Assembly: GCA_965223165.1 (NCBI GenBank)
Contig: CBDCVQ010000014.1
Span: forward strand, 186,001 to 250,000
DNA: 64,000 nt
Source: JABDMH01 sp965223165
GTDB lineage: Bacteria; Bacteroidota; Bacteroidia; Chitinophagales; Saprospiraceae
Reading direction: 5' to 3'
Part shown: positions 26,601-33,651 of the stretch, piece by piece
Numbering within the stretch: position 1 is the stretch's first letter
Layout: each line of letters starts with the position of its first letter
Position numbers and translations under genes: made by a program
The notes under the pieces: generated by a model
Told to the model about the DNA's origin: nothing
Seen by the model: the letters and a program-made list of their open reading frames with translations, nothing else
Database searches by the model: none

Positions 26601-27475
26601 TCCAGTATCAACTCGATGTTCTCCTCGTCGAGGACGACGTCACGCTCAAGGATAATCTCATTTCGCTCGATGGATACTACCTCGCCGGTGTCTTCATCCA
26701 CAAAGTCTTCCACCCACTTTCGCAGGACTCGGGCCGCTAGTTTACGACCGATGGCCTTGTTCAGGGCACGCTTGTTGGCCTTGATTTCTTCGGCCAGACC
26801 AAAGAGGTCCAGAATCTGCTTATCGGAGTCGTAACCGATGGCACGGAGCAGGGTGGTCACCGGAAACTTCTTCTTGCGGTCGATGTACGCGTACATGACC
26901 GAGTTGATGTCGGTGGCAAACTCCATCCAGGCGCCCTTGAATGGGATGACTCTGGCGGAGTAGATCTTGGTGCCGTTGGGGTGGAAGCTCTGGCTAAAGA
27001 ATACACCGGGCGAACGGTGCAGTTGAGAGACAATCACACGCTCGGCCCCATTGATTACGAATGTGCCTTTGGGCGTCATGTATGGGATATTACCCAAGAA
27101 GACATCCTGCACAATCGTTTGAAAATCAACGTGCTCTTCATCGTTACAAGAGAGCCTTAGCTTGGCTTTCAGGGGCACACTATAGGTCAGTCCCCGCTGC
27201 ATGCATTCCTCAATCGTATAGCGCGGTGGATCAACGAAGTAGTCCAGAAACTCAAGAACGAAGATGTTTCGAGCGTCCGTGATCGGAAAGTTCTCTTGAA
27301 ACACCCGATAGAGCCCCTCATTGGTTCGGTTGTCAGGGGTGGTCTCTAGTTGAAAAAACTCTTGAAAGGACCGGATCTGGATTTCTAAGAGATCAGGGTA
27401 TTCGGATGCAAGATTGATTTTACCGAAGTTGATTCGGCCGTTTGCTTTGTTGTTAGCTACAACTTTCGTTGCCAT
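23654..27475 (-). CDS. rpoB: RNA polymerase subunit beta
   Basis: A 1273-residue beta subunit. The rifampicin pocket reads SQLSQFLDQTNPLSEITHKRR followed by ISALGPGGLSRERAGFEVRD. The Asp, His and Ser that commonly mutate to resistance are therefore wild type. Other landmarks are ETPEGPNIGLI, KNVL, the GRHGNKGIVSR switch segment and FGGQRFGEMEVWALEA at the C-terminal clamp. The ATG at 27475 starts MATKVVANNK. A perfect 14-bp hairpin lies in the 157-base gap to rplL upstream, where many bacteria attenuate or process the transcript. It is followed closely by rpoC. Confidence 0.99.
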   Translation of the reverse strand: MATKVVANNKANGRINFGKINLASEYPDLLEIQIRSFQEFFQLETTPDNRTNEGLYRVFQENFPITDARNIFVLEFLDYFVDPPRYTIEECMQRGLTYSVPLKAKLRLSCNDEEHVDFQTIVQDVFLGNIPYMTPKGTFVINGAERVIVSQLHRSPGVFFSQSFHPNGTKIYSARVIPFKGAWMEFATDINSVMYAYIDRKKKFPVTTLLRAIGYDSDKQILDLFGLAEEIKANKRALNKAIGRKLAARVLRKWVEDFVDEDTGEVVSIERNEIILERDVVLDEENIELILEADVEIVILQRDDIDEDYSIIYNTLQKDVSSSELEAVQQIYRQLRGTDPPDEETARGIIDKLFFSDKRYNLGEVGRYKINRKLNLDIDDKTLILTKEDIIEIVKYLVSLTNQKAELDDIDHLSNRRVRTVGEQLYAQFGVGLARMARTIRERMNVRDNEVFTPIDLINARTLSSVINSFFGTSQLSQFLDQTNPLSEITHKRRISALGPGGLSRERAGFEVRDVHYSHYGRLCTIETPEGPNIGLISTLCVHAKVNKMGFLETPYRRVSNGKLDMKSGAEYLSAEGEDFKRIAQANSKIDAKGAFVSERIKCREHGDFPVLSPAEVEYMDVAPNQIVGVSASMIPFLENDDANRALMGSNMQRQAVPLLRPSSPIVGTGLEGKVAQDSRMLINAEGEGVVEYVDADSIRIKYDRTEEDQLVSFENNLKTYDLTKFRRTNQGTCINLKPIVKKGQRVTKGMILCDGYATDKGELALGQNLRVAFMPWKGYNFEDAIVLSERVVREDVFTSIHIEHFEMDVRDTKLGEEELTNDIPNVSEEATKDLDENGIIRIGAWVSEGDILIGKITPKGESDPTPEEKLLRAIFGDKAGDVKDASMKAPPSTKGVIINKQLFARAKKDKTKKAQEKTLLTRLDDQHAIALNELKTLLVDKLNSLVGGATSNGIKSIYNEMLVKKGTKLSKNVLKNIDYTVVDYGNWTKKDDVNKLIARLLHNYSIKINEEIGRYKREKFNISIGDELPAGVLKLAKVYMAKKRKLKVGDKLAGRHGNKGIVSRIVRQEDMPFLEDGTPVDIVLNPLGVPSRMNLGQIFETVLGWAGEKLGLKFSTPIFDGASLEEIDSYIEEAGLPSLGQTYLYDGGTGDRFHQQATVGVIYMLKLSHMVDDKMHARSIGPYSLITQQPLGGKAQFGGQRFGEMEVWALEAFGASTILQELLTIKSDDIIGRAKTYEAIVKGDNLPEPNIPESFNVLIHELRGLALDVKFD

Positions 27476-27539
27476 GCGAAAACGATTTTTAAAAAGTTAT
27501 CAAACCAGAGGCTTTCCCCTTGCCTATAAACACGACGAT

Positions 27540-27572
27540 AGGCTTAGCTCGGCGACGTGCCGAGCTAAGCCT
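27540..27572 (-). promoter_or_regulatory. Perfect 14-bp hairpin in the rplL-rpoB gap (attenuator or processing site)
   Basis: AGGCTTAGCTCGGC (27540-27553) and its exact complement GCCGAGCTAAGCCT (27559-27572) enclose a 5-base loop. On the transcribed minus strand no T-run follows, so it is not a standard terminator. It lies where enterobacteria have an attenuator and RNase III site that set the ratio of L7/L12 to beta, so a similar partial terminator or processing stem is likely. No protein-coding potential is seen in the gap. Confidence 0.75.
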
Positions 27573-27632
27573 TGTATCTGATATGCCTTATGAATGATGA
27601 TGGTGTACAGAAGCTGACTCAGTAATGTGTTA

Positions 27633-28013
27633 TTACTTAAGTTCAACGTCTGCTCCAACGGCTTCTAAGGCTGCCTTTAAGTTTTCAGCTTCCTCCTTGG
27701 ATGCTCCCTCTTTGATAGCAGCTGGTGCTGCATCTACGAGATCCTTGGCGTCTTTCAGTCCCACTCCCAATAGGGTCTTCACCTCTTTGACCACCTTGAG
27801 TTTAGCTGCTCCAGCTGAATTTAAGAACACATCAAATTCAGTTTGTTCAGCTGCTGCTTCGCCACCGCCGTCACCGGCAGGACCTGCTGCAACTGCTACT
27901 GCTGCCGCCGCTGGCTCGATACCGTACTGATCCTTGAGAATATCCTTCAATTCGCTCACTTCCTTAACGGTAAGGTTTACCAATTGTTCTGCGATAGCAC
28001 TTAAATCTGCCAT
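27633..28013 (-). CDS. rplL: 50S ribosomal protein L7/L12
   Basis: A 126-residue stalk protein. The N-terminal dimerisation helices (~1-35) are followed by an Ala/Gly-rich hinge (~37-55, PAAAAVAVAAGPAGDGGGEA) and the factor-binding C-terminal domain (KLKVVKEVKTLLGVGLKDAK ending VGADVELK). It recruits EF-Tu, EF-G and initiation factors to the ribosome. It follows rplJ, whose product anchors L7/L12 dimers, and is separated from rpoB by the hairpin described above. Confidence 0.98.
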   Translation of the reverse strand: MADLSAIAEQLVNLTVKEVSELKDILKDQYGIEPAAAAVAVAAGPAGDGGGEAAAEQTEFDVFLNSAGAAKLKVVKEVKTLLGVGLKDAKDLVDAAPAAIKEGASKEEAENLKAALEAVGADVELK

Positions 28014-28073
28014 GTTTGATTCGTTTTAATTTTTGTTTGAAATATATATGCGTTGTAAACTTGGAAGCCGTAT

Positions 28074-28604
28074 TTATGATGCCTCTCTTTCCTCCAGGGC
28101 ACTCAGCAAGCCCGTGATCGTAGCGCCACCGGAGTCCAATGCTCCCACCACACTTTTGATAGGTGACTCCAGTAGACCAATAATCTCTCCGATCAACTCT
28201 TCTTTGGACTTTAAGCTGGCCAGACTGTCCACATGCTCATCGCCAATAAAGACATCGGTGTCGATATAGGCCGCCTTGAGGATGGGCTTTTCATTGGTCT
28301 TGCGAAACTCCTTGATGATTTTAGCCGGGATGCTGGCTGACTCCGTAAACATGATAGCCGTGGGCCCTTTCAGCGCCTCGTATAGCTTGTCAAAGCCACG
28401 ATCCACCGACAAAGCCTGCATGGCTTTGATGGCCAGCGTGTTCTTGACCACCTTCAGTTCAACCCCTTTCTCAAAGCACTTTCCCCGCAGATCGTTTACT
28501 TGGGCCACTGTGAGTTCCGACGAGTCCGTCAGATAGAAGAAGTTGTTGTCCTTAAACTTCTTCTTCAGTCGCTTGACGGCTTTTTCCTTTTCTGATCTTG
28601 TCAT
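28074..28604 (-). CDS. rplJ: 50S ribosomal protein L10
   Basis: A 176-residue L10. The N-terminal globular part carries FYLTDSSELTVAQVNDLR and VVKNTLAIKAM, which bind 23S rRNA. The C-terminal helix (ELIGEIIGLLESPIKSVVGAL) is where L7/L12 dimers dock. It forms the stalk base with L11. Gene order rplJ-rplL is standard. In many bacteria L10 represses its own mRNA; the 37-base leader before its ATG is too short to show a clear binding structure here. Confidence 0.97.
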   Translation of the reverse strand: MTRSEKEKAVKRLKKKFKDNNFFYLTDSSELTVAQVNDLRGKCFEKGVELKVVKNTLAIKAMQALSVDRGFDKLYEALKGPTAIMFTESASIPAKIIKEFRKTNEKPILKAAYIDTDVFIGDEHVDSLASLKSKEELIGEIIGLLESPIKSVVGALDSGGATITGLLSALEEREAS

Positions 28605-28641
28605 TGCTCTTTCCGTTTAGATGTCGTACTAAGAAGAAAAT

Positions 28642-29331
28642 TTAATTGAATCTGGTGTCCACTTTGATACCTGGGCTCATCGTGGAAGCCACGGTAATCG
28701 TCTTCATGTATGTGCCTTTGGCCGTGGAGGGCTTCATCTTCAGTAAGGTTTCGAGTAGCTCCATCGCATTCTCTGTCAGTTGTTGAGCACTGAACGATAC
28801 CCGTCCGACCGAAGAATGGATGATGCCAAACTTGTCTACCCTAAAGGAGATCTTTCCCTTTTTTACTTCTGACACGGCGGTGGCAATGTTTGGCGTGACC
28901 GTGCCGGTCTTTGGGTTGGGCATCAAGCCCCTGGGTCCCAAGATCCTACCCAACTTACCGACGGTTGCCATCACATTTGGTGCGGCAATGACCACATCAA
29001 AATCGGTCCAGCCACCCTGAATCTTCTGCGCCAGTTCTTCCAGGCCAACAAAGTCAGCTCCAGCCTCCTTGGCTTCCTCCTCTTTGTCCGGTGTACAAAA
29101 TACCAGCACACGCTTGGACTTTCCCGTACCGTTTGGTAATGAAACAGTGCCCCTCAGGGCCTGATCAGCCTTCCGGGGATCCACGCCCAACCGAACGTGC
29201 ACATCCACGGAGGCGTCAAATTTGGCCGTATTGACCTCTTTGACCTTGGCCATCGCTTCTTCCAGTGTGTAGAGATTCTCTCTATCGACTAGCTTTTCGA
29301 CGGCCGCTCTCTTCTTTGATACTTTTCCCAT
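28642..29331 (-). CDS. rplA: 50S ribosomal protein L1
   Basis: A 229-residue L1 of the E-site stalk, which helps release deacylated tRNA. The signature GRILGPRGLMPNPKTGTVT is present at ~125-143, and the beginning MGKVSKKRAAVEKLVDR is typical. The frame opens at 29355, but the ATG at 29331 gives the family's usual N-terminus; the extra eight residues (MTSAPHIF) are not expected. It is 37 bases before rplJ and follows rplK, the standard rplKA pair. Confidence 0.97.
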   Translation of the reverse strand: MGKVSKKRAAVEKLVDRENLYTLEEAMAKVKEVNTAKFDASVDVHVRLGVDPRKADQALRGTVSLPNGTGKSKRVLVFCTPDKEEEAKEAGADFVGLEELAQKIQGGWTDFDVVIAAPNVMATVGKLGRILGPRGLMPNPKTGTVTPNIATAVSEVKKGKISFRVDKFGIIHSSVGRVSFSAQQLTENAMELLETLLKMKPSTAKGTYMKTITVASTMSPGIKVDTRFN

Positions 29332-29393
29332 GAAAATGTGAGGTGCTGACGTCACTTCATCCGTGACTCCCTCCTGTTTATTTAGTTAAGAAC

Positions 29394-29846
29394 TTATTCT
29401 TCCTCGTCTCCCCAAGGTGCCTCACCGGTGATGGTCACTCCCATGCTGCGGGCGGTGCCGGCGACCATCTTCATGGCTGACTCCACCTTGAAAGCATTTA
29501 GATCGACCATCTTGCTTTCGGCGATCTCGCGCACTTGATCCCAGGTGACCTTTCCTACCTTGGTTCGATTGGACTCCGGTGACCCCTTCTTCAGCTTTGC
29601 TGCTTCCAGCAGTTGCACCGCAGCTGGCGGCGTCTTGGTGATGAAATCAAAGGACTTGTCTTTGTAGACTGTGATGACCACAGGTATCACCTTACCCTGC
29701 TGGTCCTGCGTACGCGCGTTAAACCGCTTGCAGAACTCCATGATATTGACACCCTTAGCACCTAGCGCCGGACCCACCGGTGGTGCCGGGTTGGCTTGTC
29801 CACCTCTAACCTGCAGTTTCAATAACCCTTCTACTACTTTGGCCAT
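29394..29846 (-). CDS. rplK: 50S ribosomal protein L11
   Basis: A 150-residue L11 at the GTPase-associated centre. The N-terminal domain has the proline-rich switch (GGQANPAPPVGPALGAKGVN); the C-terminal RNA-binding domain has KKGSPESNRTKVGKVTWDQV. The last residues are an acidic tail (WGDEEE), an extension beyond the usual C-terminus that is seen in Bacteroidota. It is 18 bases after nusG on the same transcript. The conserved prolines contact thiostrepton-type antibiotics in homologues. Confidence 0.97.
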   Translation of the reverse strand: MAKVVEGLLKLQVRGGQANPAPPVGPALGAKGVNIMEFCKRFNARTQDQQGKVIPVVITVYKDKSFDFITKTPPAAVQLLEAAKLKKGSPESNRTKVGKVTWDQVREIAESKMVDLNAFKVESAMKMVAGTARSMGVTITGEAPWGDEEE

Positions 29847-29864
29847 GTCTGTTTTTCTTGTCTA

Positions 29865-30425
29865 TTAGGTTTGTTTTTCGACCTGCATGAAGTTTAGTTC
29901 TACCTCGGTGCCTCGGCCAAAAATCTTCACGATTACTTTCAGTTTCTTCTTCTCGTCGTTGACCTCTTTGATGTCTCCCACGAAATTGTTGAATGGACCA
30001 TCGATTATCTTGATCGTTTCTCCTTCGATAAAAGGTTCGATCATGATCTCGTCGCCCTCTTGAGACTCGTCTGCCTTACCTAGCATGCGATTTGCCTCCG
30101 ATTGCTTCATGGGGATCGGGGCATTTCCTCCCAGAAAGTTGATGACGTTGGTCATGCCTGAGATAGCTTGGATCATTTCTCCCGTAAACTTCTCCGGCAG
30201 TGTCTCGACCAAGATGTATCCGGGGAGAATATTGCGCTCCTGGATCACCTTCTTGCCATTGCGGATCTTATACACCTTTTCAGTGGGTACAATCACTTGG
30301 CTAATGACATCCGACCATCCCGATCGTTTGACTTCCAGTTCGATTCTCTCCTTGAGCTTTCGCTCCTTTCCGCTAATGACGCGGAGAGAGTACCACTTGC
30401 GTTCTACCTGATTTGCCTCTTCCAT
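29865..30425 (-). CDS. nusG: Transcription termination/antitermination factor NusG
   Basis: A 186-residue NusG. The NGN domain starts KWYSLRVISGKERKLKERIE (~10-29) and continues to VINFLGG. The C-terminal KOW domain reads FIEGETIKIIDGPFNNFVGDI. It binds RNA polymerase to reduce pausing and links to Rho or S10. Its ATG shares a base with the secE stop (TAATG overlap at 30425), so the two are coupled, the conserved secE-nusG-rplK order. Confidence 0.98.
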   Translation of the reverse strand: MEEANQVERKWYSLRVISGKERKLKERIELEVKRSGWSDVISQVIVPTEKVYKIRNGKKVIQERNILPGYILVETLPEKFTGEMIQAISGMTNVINFLGGNAPIPMKQSEANRMLGKADESQEGDEIMIEPFIEGETIKIIDGPFNNFVGDIKEVNDEKKKLKVIVKIFGRGTEVELNFMQVEKQT

Positions 30426-30613
30426 TATAAACCGTATAAGATGTCAACCACTTGTTTGGAGACGCTATCCATAATGAAAACCAACAAGGCAATGATCAAG
30501 GAAGCTATCAAGACCAATATGGTGCTACTTTGAAGGTTTGGCCAACTCGGCCATGTCACTTTGTTGACCAGCTCGTTGTAACTCTCCTTGATGCTCAATA
30601 TCAGTCTTTGCAT
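30425..30613 (-). CDS. secE: Preprotein translocase subunit SecE
   Basis: A 62-residue SecE of the short, single-membrane-helix type. The amphipathic cytoplasmic helix with ESYNELVNKVTWPSW precedes the transmembrane helix SSTILVLIASLIIALLVFIMD. It clamps SecY in the inner membrane. It lies between the tRNA-Trp gene and nusG, and its stop overlaps the nusG start. Confidence 0.97.
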   Translation of the reverse strand: MQRLILSIKESYNELVNKVTWPSWPNLQSSTILVLIASLIIALLVFIMDSVSKQVVDILYGL

Positions 30614-30658
30614 GACTCTCAGGTTAAATCACATGAAATTCCGTTGCCTCTTCGTCTG

Positions 30659-30731
30659 CACGGGCAGGAGGAATCGAACCCCCAGCCTACGGTTTTGGAG
30701 ACCGTCGCTCTACCAATTGAGCTATGCCCGT
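30659..30731 (-). tRNA. trnW: tRNA-Trp (CCA anticodon)
   Basis: A full cloverleaf reads on the minus strand: acceptor ACGGGCA/TGCCCGT, D arm GCTC/GAGC, anticodon stem ACGGT/ACCGT with loop CTCCAAA, T arm with GGTTCGATT, discriminator G. The 3' CCA is not encoded. It lies between tuf and secE, as in many bacteria. Confidence 0.97.
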
Positions 30732-30810
30732 CTGTAGCTCCAGCTGATCAAGGGACCTTTCGTCTCCTGCTCTCCCGCCTTTGCGATGAGGCTTTTTTTA
30801 GCCGGTCGCC

Positions 30811-30858
30811 AAAAATGGGAAGATTAAGCACCGTCTGCTGATGCTTAATCCTTTCCCA
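30811..30858 (-). terminator. Terminator between tuf and tRNA-Trp
   Basis: TGGGAAgATTAAGCA (30816-30830) pairs with TGCTTAATccTTTCCCA (30842-30858) in an imperfect long stem, and on the minus strand it is followed by ATTTTTGG. It lies 21 bases beyond the tuf stop and probably ends part of the tuf transcript before the secE-rpoC run. Confidence 0.7.
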
Positions 30859-30878
30859 ATTATTATGTCAAAATCGTA

Positions 30879-32075
30879 TTACTCAATGATCTCCGTCACC
30901 TGTCCGGCGCCGACTGTTCGGCCACCTTCTCTAATCGCAAACCTCAATCCCTTCTCCATCGCAATCTTATTGATCAGCGACACCTCCAGTGAGACGTTGT
31001 CCCCTGGCATGACCATCTCGATGCCATCAGGCAAGGTGACGTCGCCAGTCACATCAGTGGTACGGAAGTAGAACTGTGGGCGATAACCATTGAAGAATGG
31101 GGTATGTCGTCCACCCTCATCTTTGCCCAGGACGTAAACCTCTGCTTTGAACTTCTTGTGTGGGTTTACGGAACCTGGAGCAGCAATGACCATCCCTCTC
31201 TTGATCACATCCTTATCGATACCCCTCAGCAGTAGACCAGCGTTGTCACCAGCCTCTCCGCGAGAAAGGATCTTTCTAAACATTTCTACCCCGGTCACGA
31301 CAGAAGTCAATGGCTTTTCACCTTCCTTCATCATACCGACAATCTCGACAGGATTTCCGGTTTCGATCACGCCTCTTTCGATACGTCCGGTCGCTACTGT
31401 ACCACGGCCGGTGATCGAGAACACGTCTTCGATCGGCATCAGGAAGGGCTTATCTATCAGTCGTGTGGGCTCGGGGATATCGGCATCCACTGCGGCCATG
31501 AGCTCTTTGATAGCTTGCTGGGCATCTGCATCTCCTTCTAGTGCTTTGAGCGCTGAACCCTGCACAACACTGGCGTTGTCGCCATCAAACTCGTACTGAT
31601 CGAGGAGCTCTCTGACCTCCATTTCGACCAGCTCAAGCATCTCATCGTCATCGACCAAGTCTACCTTGTTCATGAAGACGACGATCTTGGGCACGCCCAC
31701 CTGGCGAGCCAGCAGGATGTGCTCCCGGGTCTGCGGCATAGGACCATCCGTGGCAGCTACCACGAGGATCGCTCCATCCATCTGGGCAGCTCCTGTCACC
31801 ATATTCTTCACGTAGTCGGCGTGTCCGGGGCAATCCACATGTGCGTAGTGCCGGTTGTCCGTTTCGTATTCTACGTGGGCAGTATTAATGGTGATACCTC
31901 GTTCCTTTTCCTCCGGTGCGGCATCAATGGAGTCGTAGTCCATTTTTTCGGCAAGGCCAGTCTGTGACAGCACGTAAGTGATGGCAGCAGTCAAGGTGGT
32001 CTTACCGTGGTCTACGTGTCCAATTGTTCCAACGTTAAGGTGAGGTTTATTCCTTTCAAAAGTTTCCTTTGCCAT
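30879..32075 (-). CDS. tuf: Elongation factor Tu
   Basis: A 398-residue EF-Tu that brings aminoacyl-tRNA to the ribosome. G1 is GHVDHGKTT (~19-27), switch II is DCPGHADY, G4 is NKVD, and domain 2 starts near PFLMPIEDVFSITGRGTVATGR. The C-terminus ends GAGQVTEIIE. Four tRNA genes lie directly upstream and tRNA-Trp directly downstream, the arrangement seen at the proteobacterial tufB locus. The first residues MAKETFERNKPHLNVGTIG are exactly as expected. Confidence 0.99.
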   Translation of the reverse strand: MAKETFERNKPHLNVGTIGHVDHGKTTLTAAITYVLSQTGLAEKMDYDSIDAAPEEKERGITINTAHVEYETDNRHYAHVDCPGHADYVKNMVTGAAQMDGAILVVAATDGPMPQTREHILLARQVGVPKIVVFMNKVDLVDDDEMLELVEMEVRELLDQYEFDGDNASVVQGSALKALEGDADAQQAIKELMAAVDADIPEPTRLIDKPFLMPIEDVFSITGRGTVATGRIERGVIETGNPVEIVGMMKEGEKPLTSVVTGVEMFRKILSRGEAGDNAGLLLRGIDKDVIKRGMVIAAPGSVNPHKKFKAEVYVLGKDEGGRHTPFFNGYRPQFYFRTTDVTGDVTLPDGIEMVMPGDNVSLEVSLINKIAMEKGLRFAIREGGRTVGAGQVTEIIE

Positions 32076-32177
32076 CGGATAGTTTTTTTACGTTTTCTAA
32101 ATAAATATTGTTTAGTAATAGAGTTTCTTTGATCCTGTCAGCTTCCTGGTATCCTTGGCTGACAGATTCTACTGTGA

Positions 32178-32249
<72 letters not shown>

Positions 32250-32387
32250 GCGTCTCTTCAGAGGAAAAATTTTTCGGATGTCCATGCCGGAGATACCTGA
32301 GCATAGCCACGCGGTCCTTTCGAGCGGCCAGCGAATACTTTTCCAATGATATCTTCAACTGTCTCTTTCGGCACTTTTGCCGCAAGA

Positions 32388-32417
32388 AAAAAATGAGCGG
32401 GCGATGAGACTCGAACC
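32388..32417 (-). pseudogene. Duplicated 3' end of tRNA-Gly (remnant)
   Basis: These 30 bases are identical to 32501-32530, which span the T-arm, 3' acceptor strand and flank of the intact tRNA-Gly 113 bp away. The similarity weakens but continues downstream into a terminator-like T-run and hairpin. The 5' two thirds of the tRNA are missing and are replaced by a double-palindrome element. It cannot fold as a tRNA. Confidence 0.85.
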
Positions 32418-32453
32418 TCCCGCATGCTGCGGGACAGGCACGACCTAGGTCGT
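32418..32453. repeat. Double-palindrome (REP-like) element
   Basis: Two perfect inverted repeats sit side by side: TCCCGCAtgcTGCGGGA (32418-32434) and the 14-bp palindrome ACGACCTAGGTCGT (32440-32453). They abut the tRNA-Gly remnant exactly at base 32418. Paired short hairpins of this kind are typical of REP/BIME elements mobilised by RAYT transposases; no such gene is in the window. Confidence 0.7.
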
Positions 32454-32508
32454 TCCGCTTATCTGTATTTCAATCGTCTTCCGACACTTATCACCGGAAG
32501 AAAAAATG

Positions 32509-32581
32509 AGCGGGCGATGAGACTCGAACCCACGACCCTCAGCTTGGAAGGCTGATGCTCTACCAACTGAGCTACGCCCGC
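32509..32581 (-). tRNA. trnG: tRNA-Gly (TCC anticodon)
   Basis: Cloverleaf on the minus strand: acceptor GCGGGCG/CGCCCGC, D arm GCTC/GAGC, anticodon stem TCAGC/GCTGA with loop CTTCCAA, T loop TTCGAGT, discriminator T. CCA not encoded. A hairpin and T-rich tract follow it downstream. Confidence 0.96.
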
Positions 32582-32612
32582 ATCAAGAAGGATACTATAG
32601 GGCATCCACCTG

Positions 32613-32695
32613 TGGGGGCGGTAGGATTCGAACCTACTCAGTCGTAGACAACAGATTTACAGTCTGCCCCGGCTCTCCAACTCCGGCGCGCCCCC
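32613..32695 (-). tRNA. trnY: tRNA-Tyr (GTA anticodon)
   Basis: A class II tRNA on the minus strand: acceptor GGGGGCG/CGCCCCC, anticodon stem CAGA/TCTG with loop CTGTAAA, a long variable arm, T loop TTCGAAT, discriminator A. CCA not encoded. It lies between the tRNA-Thr (TGT) and tRNA-Gly genes. Confidence 0.96.
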
Positions 32696-32759
32696 TGATT
32701 TTTTCCGAACGATTACGGATCTCACTGCGACAGTACTGATCTGTGCCCATCCCAAAAAG

Positions 32760-32832
32760 AGCCGATGGAGGGACTCGAACCCCCGGCCAGCTGATTACAA
32801 ATCAGCTGCTCTACCAGCTGAGCTACATCGGC
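32760..32832 (-). tRNA. trnT: tRNA-Thr (TGT anticodon)
   Basis: Cloverleaf on the minus strand: acceptor GCCGATG/CATCGGC, D arm GCTC/GAGC, anticodon stem GCTGA/TCAGC with loop TTTGTAA, T loop TTCGAGT, discriminator T. CCA not encoded. It is the first gene of the Thr-Tyr-Gly-Thr-tuf run. Confidence 0.96.
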
Positions 32833-33093
32833 TTTTAGATCAGGAGCCCGGGTCCAGTCTTTTCGTACCGGGTCCAGCGTACTGCAAAATCTGTGAGAAA
32901 ATCTGTCGTCCGACCTTTTTACAGTTACCATCCTTCAAGGAGTGATCTTGGCATTAGCCATTTACGATATACAATTAAGCCTATATGTAAGGCCTTCATT
33001 GTCTGATCGTAGAGATCTCCGTTTTGCCCCTCACCCCCTGACTTTCAGACAGATCAGAGCACGACTCCAAAGAACATTTTCTCAAAGCGATTG

Positions 33094-33101
33094 CAAAGAT
33101 A
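33094..33101 (-). promoter_or_regulatory. -7 box (TATCTTTG) of the tRNA-tuf-rpoBC operon
   Basis: A perfect match to the Bacteroidota -7 consensus TAnnTTTG on the minus strand in an A/T-rich stretch, with TTTTC-like sequence about 20 bases upstream. It is the only perfect box in the gap before the tRNAs. Confidence 0.6.
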
Positions 33102-33261
33102 TGACTTTTTATCTAAAATGAAAATGGAAAATTGGGATTGAAACCCAAAGAAAATGGGGGTCCTGACCGCTCCGTTGACCCCGATCTCGCCACCGCCGAT
33201 CTACCCCATCCCAGGGAAGCAGAAGTCCTCTCCCGATGCGGTCATCACCTCACTTTTATGC

Positions 33262-33278
33262 ACCGCATCTGATGCGGT
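33262..33278 (-). terminator. Candidate hairpin downstream of hpf
   Basis: ACCGCAT (33262-33268) and ATGCGGT (33272-33278) form a perfect 7-bp stem with a 3-base loop, 21 bases past the hpf stop. On the minus strand it is followed by GCATAAAAG and not a T-run, so it is a weak terminator or an mRNA 3' stabiliser. Confidence 0.4.
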
Positions 33279-33298
33279 TGAGACTGACAAAATACTTC

Positions 33299-33601
33299 TT
33301 AGAGATAGGATCTGCTGCGTTCCTTCTTTTTCACCAATTGCCGCTTGAGCGTATCAACGGCGTCATCAATGGATGATTCGAAGGTCTTGTTCTTTCGTTT
33401 GGTCATGAGCATATCGCCCGGCACGTGGAGCTTGATCTCCACAATCTTGTCTCGCACCTGCCCTGTATTCTCCAGCTTGAGCAGGACATGAGCCTCGATA
33501 ATACGATTGTAGTAGTGGCCGAGCCGTGTGACTTTCTTGTCGATGTAGTCGAGCAGTTTTTGATCTGCCGTGAAGTGAATCGATTCTGTTCTAATCTGCA
33601 T
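33299..33601 (-). CDS. hpf: Ribosome hibernation-promoting factor, short form
   Basis: A 100-residue HPF/YfiA-type protein that binds the decoding centre of idle ribosomes in slow growth. The fold is visible as strand-helix-strands (MQIRTESIHFTADQKLLDYIDKK, AHVLLKLE, VEIKLHVPG), and the second helix SSIDDAVDTLKRQLVKKKER is basic. It lacks the C-terminal dimerisation domain of long HPF. It lies 50 bases after the xerC-like gene on the same strand and is probably co-transcribed with it. Confidence 0.93.
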   Translation of the reverse strand: MQIRTESIHFTADQKLLDYIDKKVTRLGHYYNRIIEAHVLLKLENTGQVRDKIVEIKLHVPGDMLMTKRKNKTFESSIDDAVDTLKRQLVKKKERSRSYL

Positions 33602-33651
33602 AAATGGTGCTTTTATGGTTGATTAATCGCTTGCAGAATGGCCTGTTGTGT

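Larger units (their letters stand above)
32833..33298 (-). other. Gene-free upstream region of the tRNA-tuf operon
   Basis: No supported coding sequence lies between the first tRNA and hpf. It contains the operon's probable promoter (33094-33101), giving a ~255-base leader before tRNA-Thr, and the putative hpf terminator (33262-33278). Confidence 0.6.
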
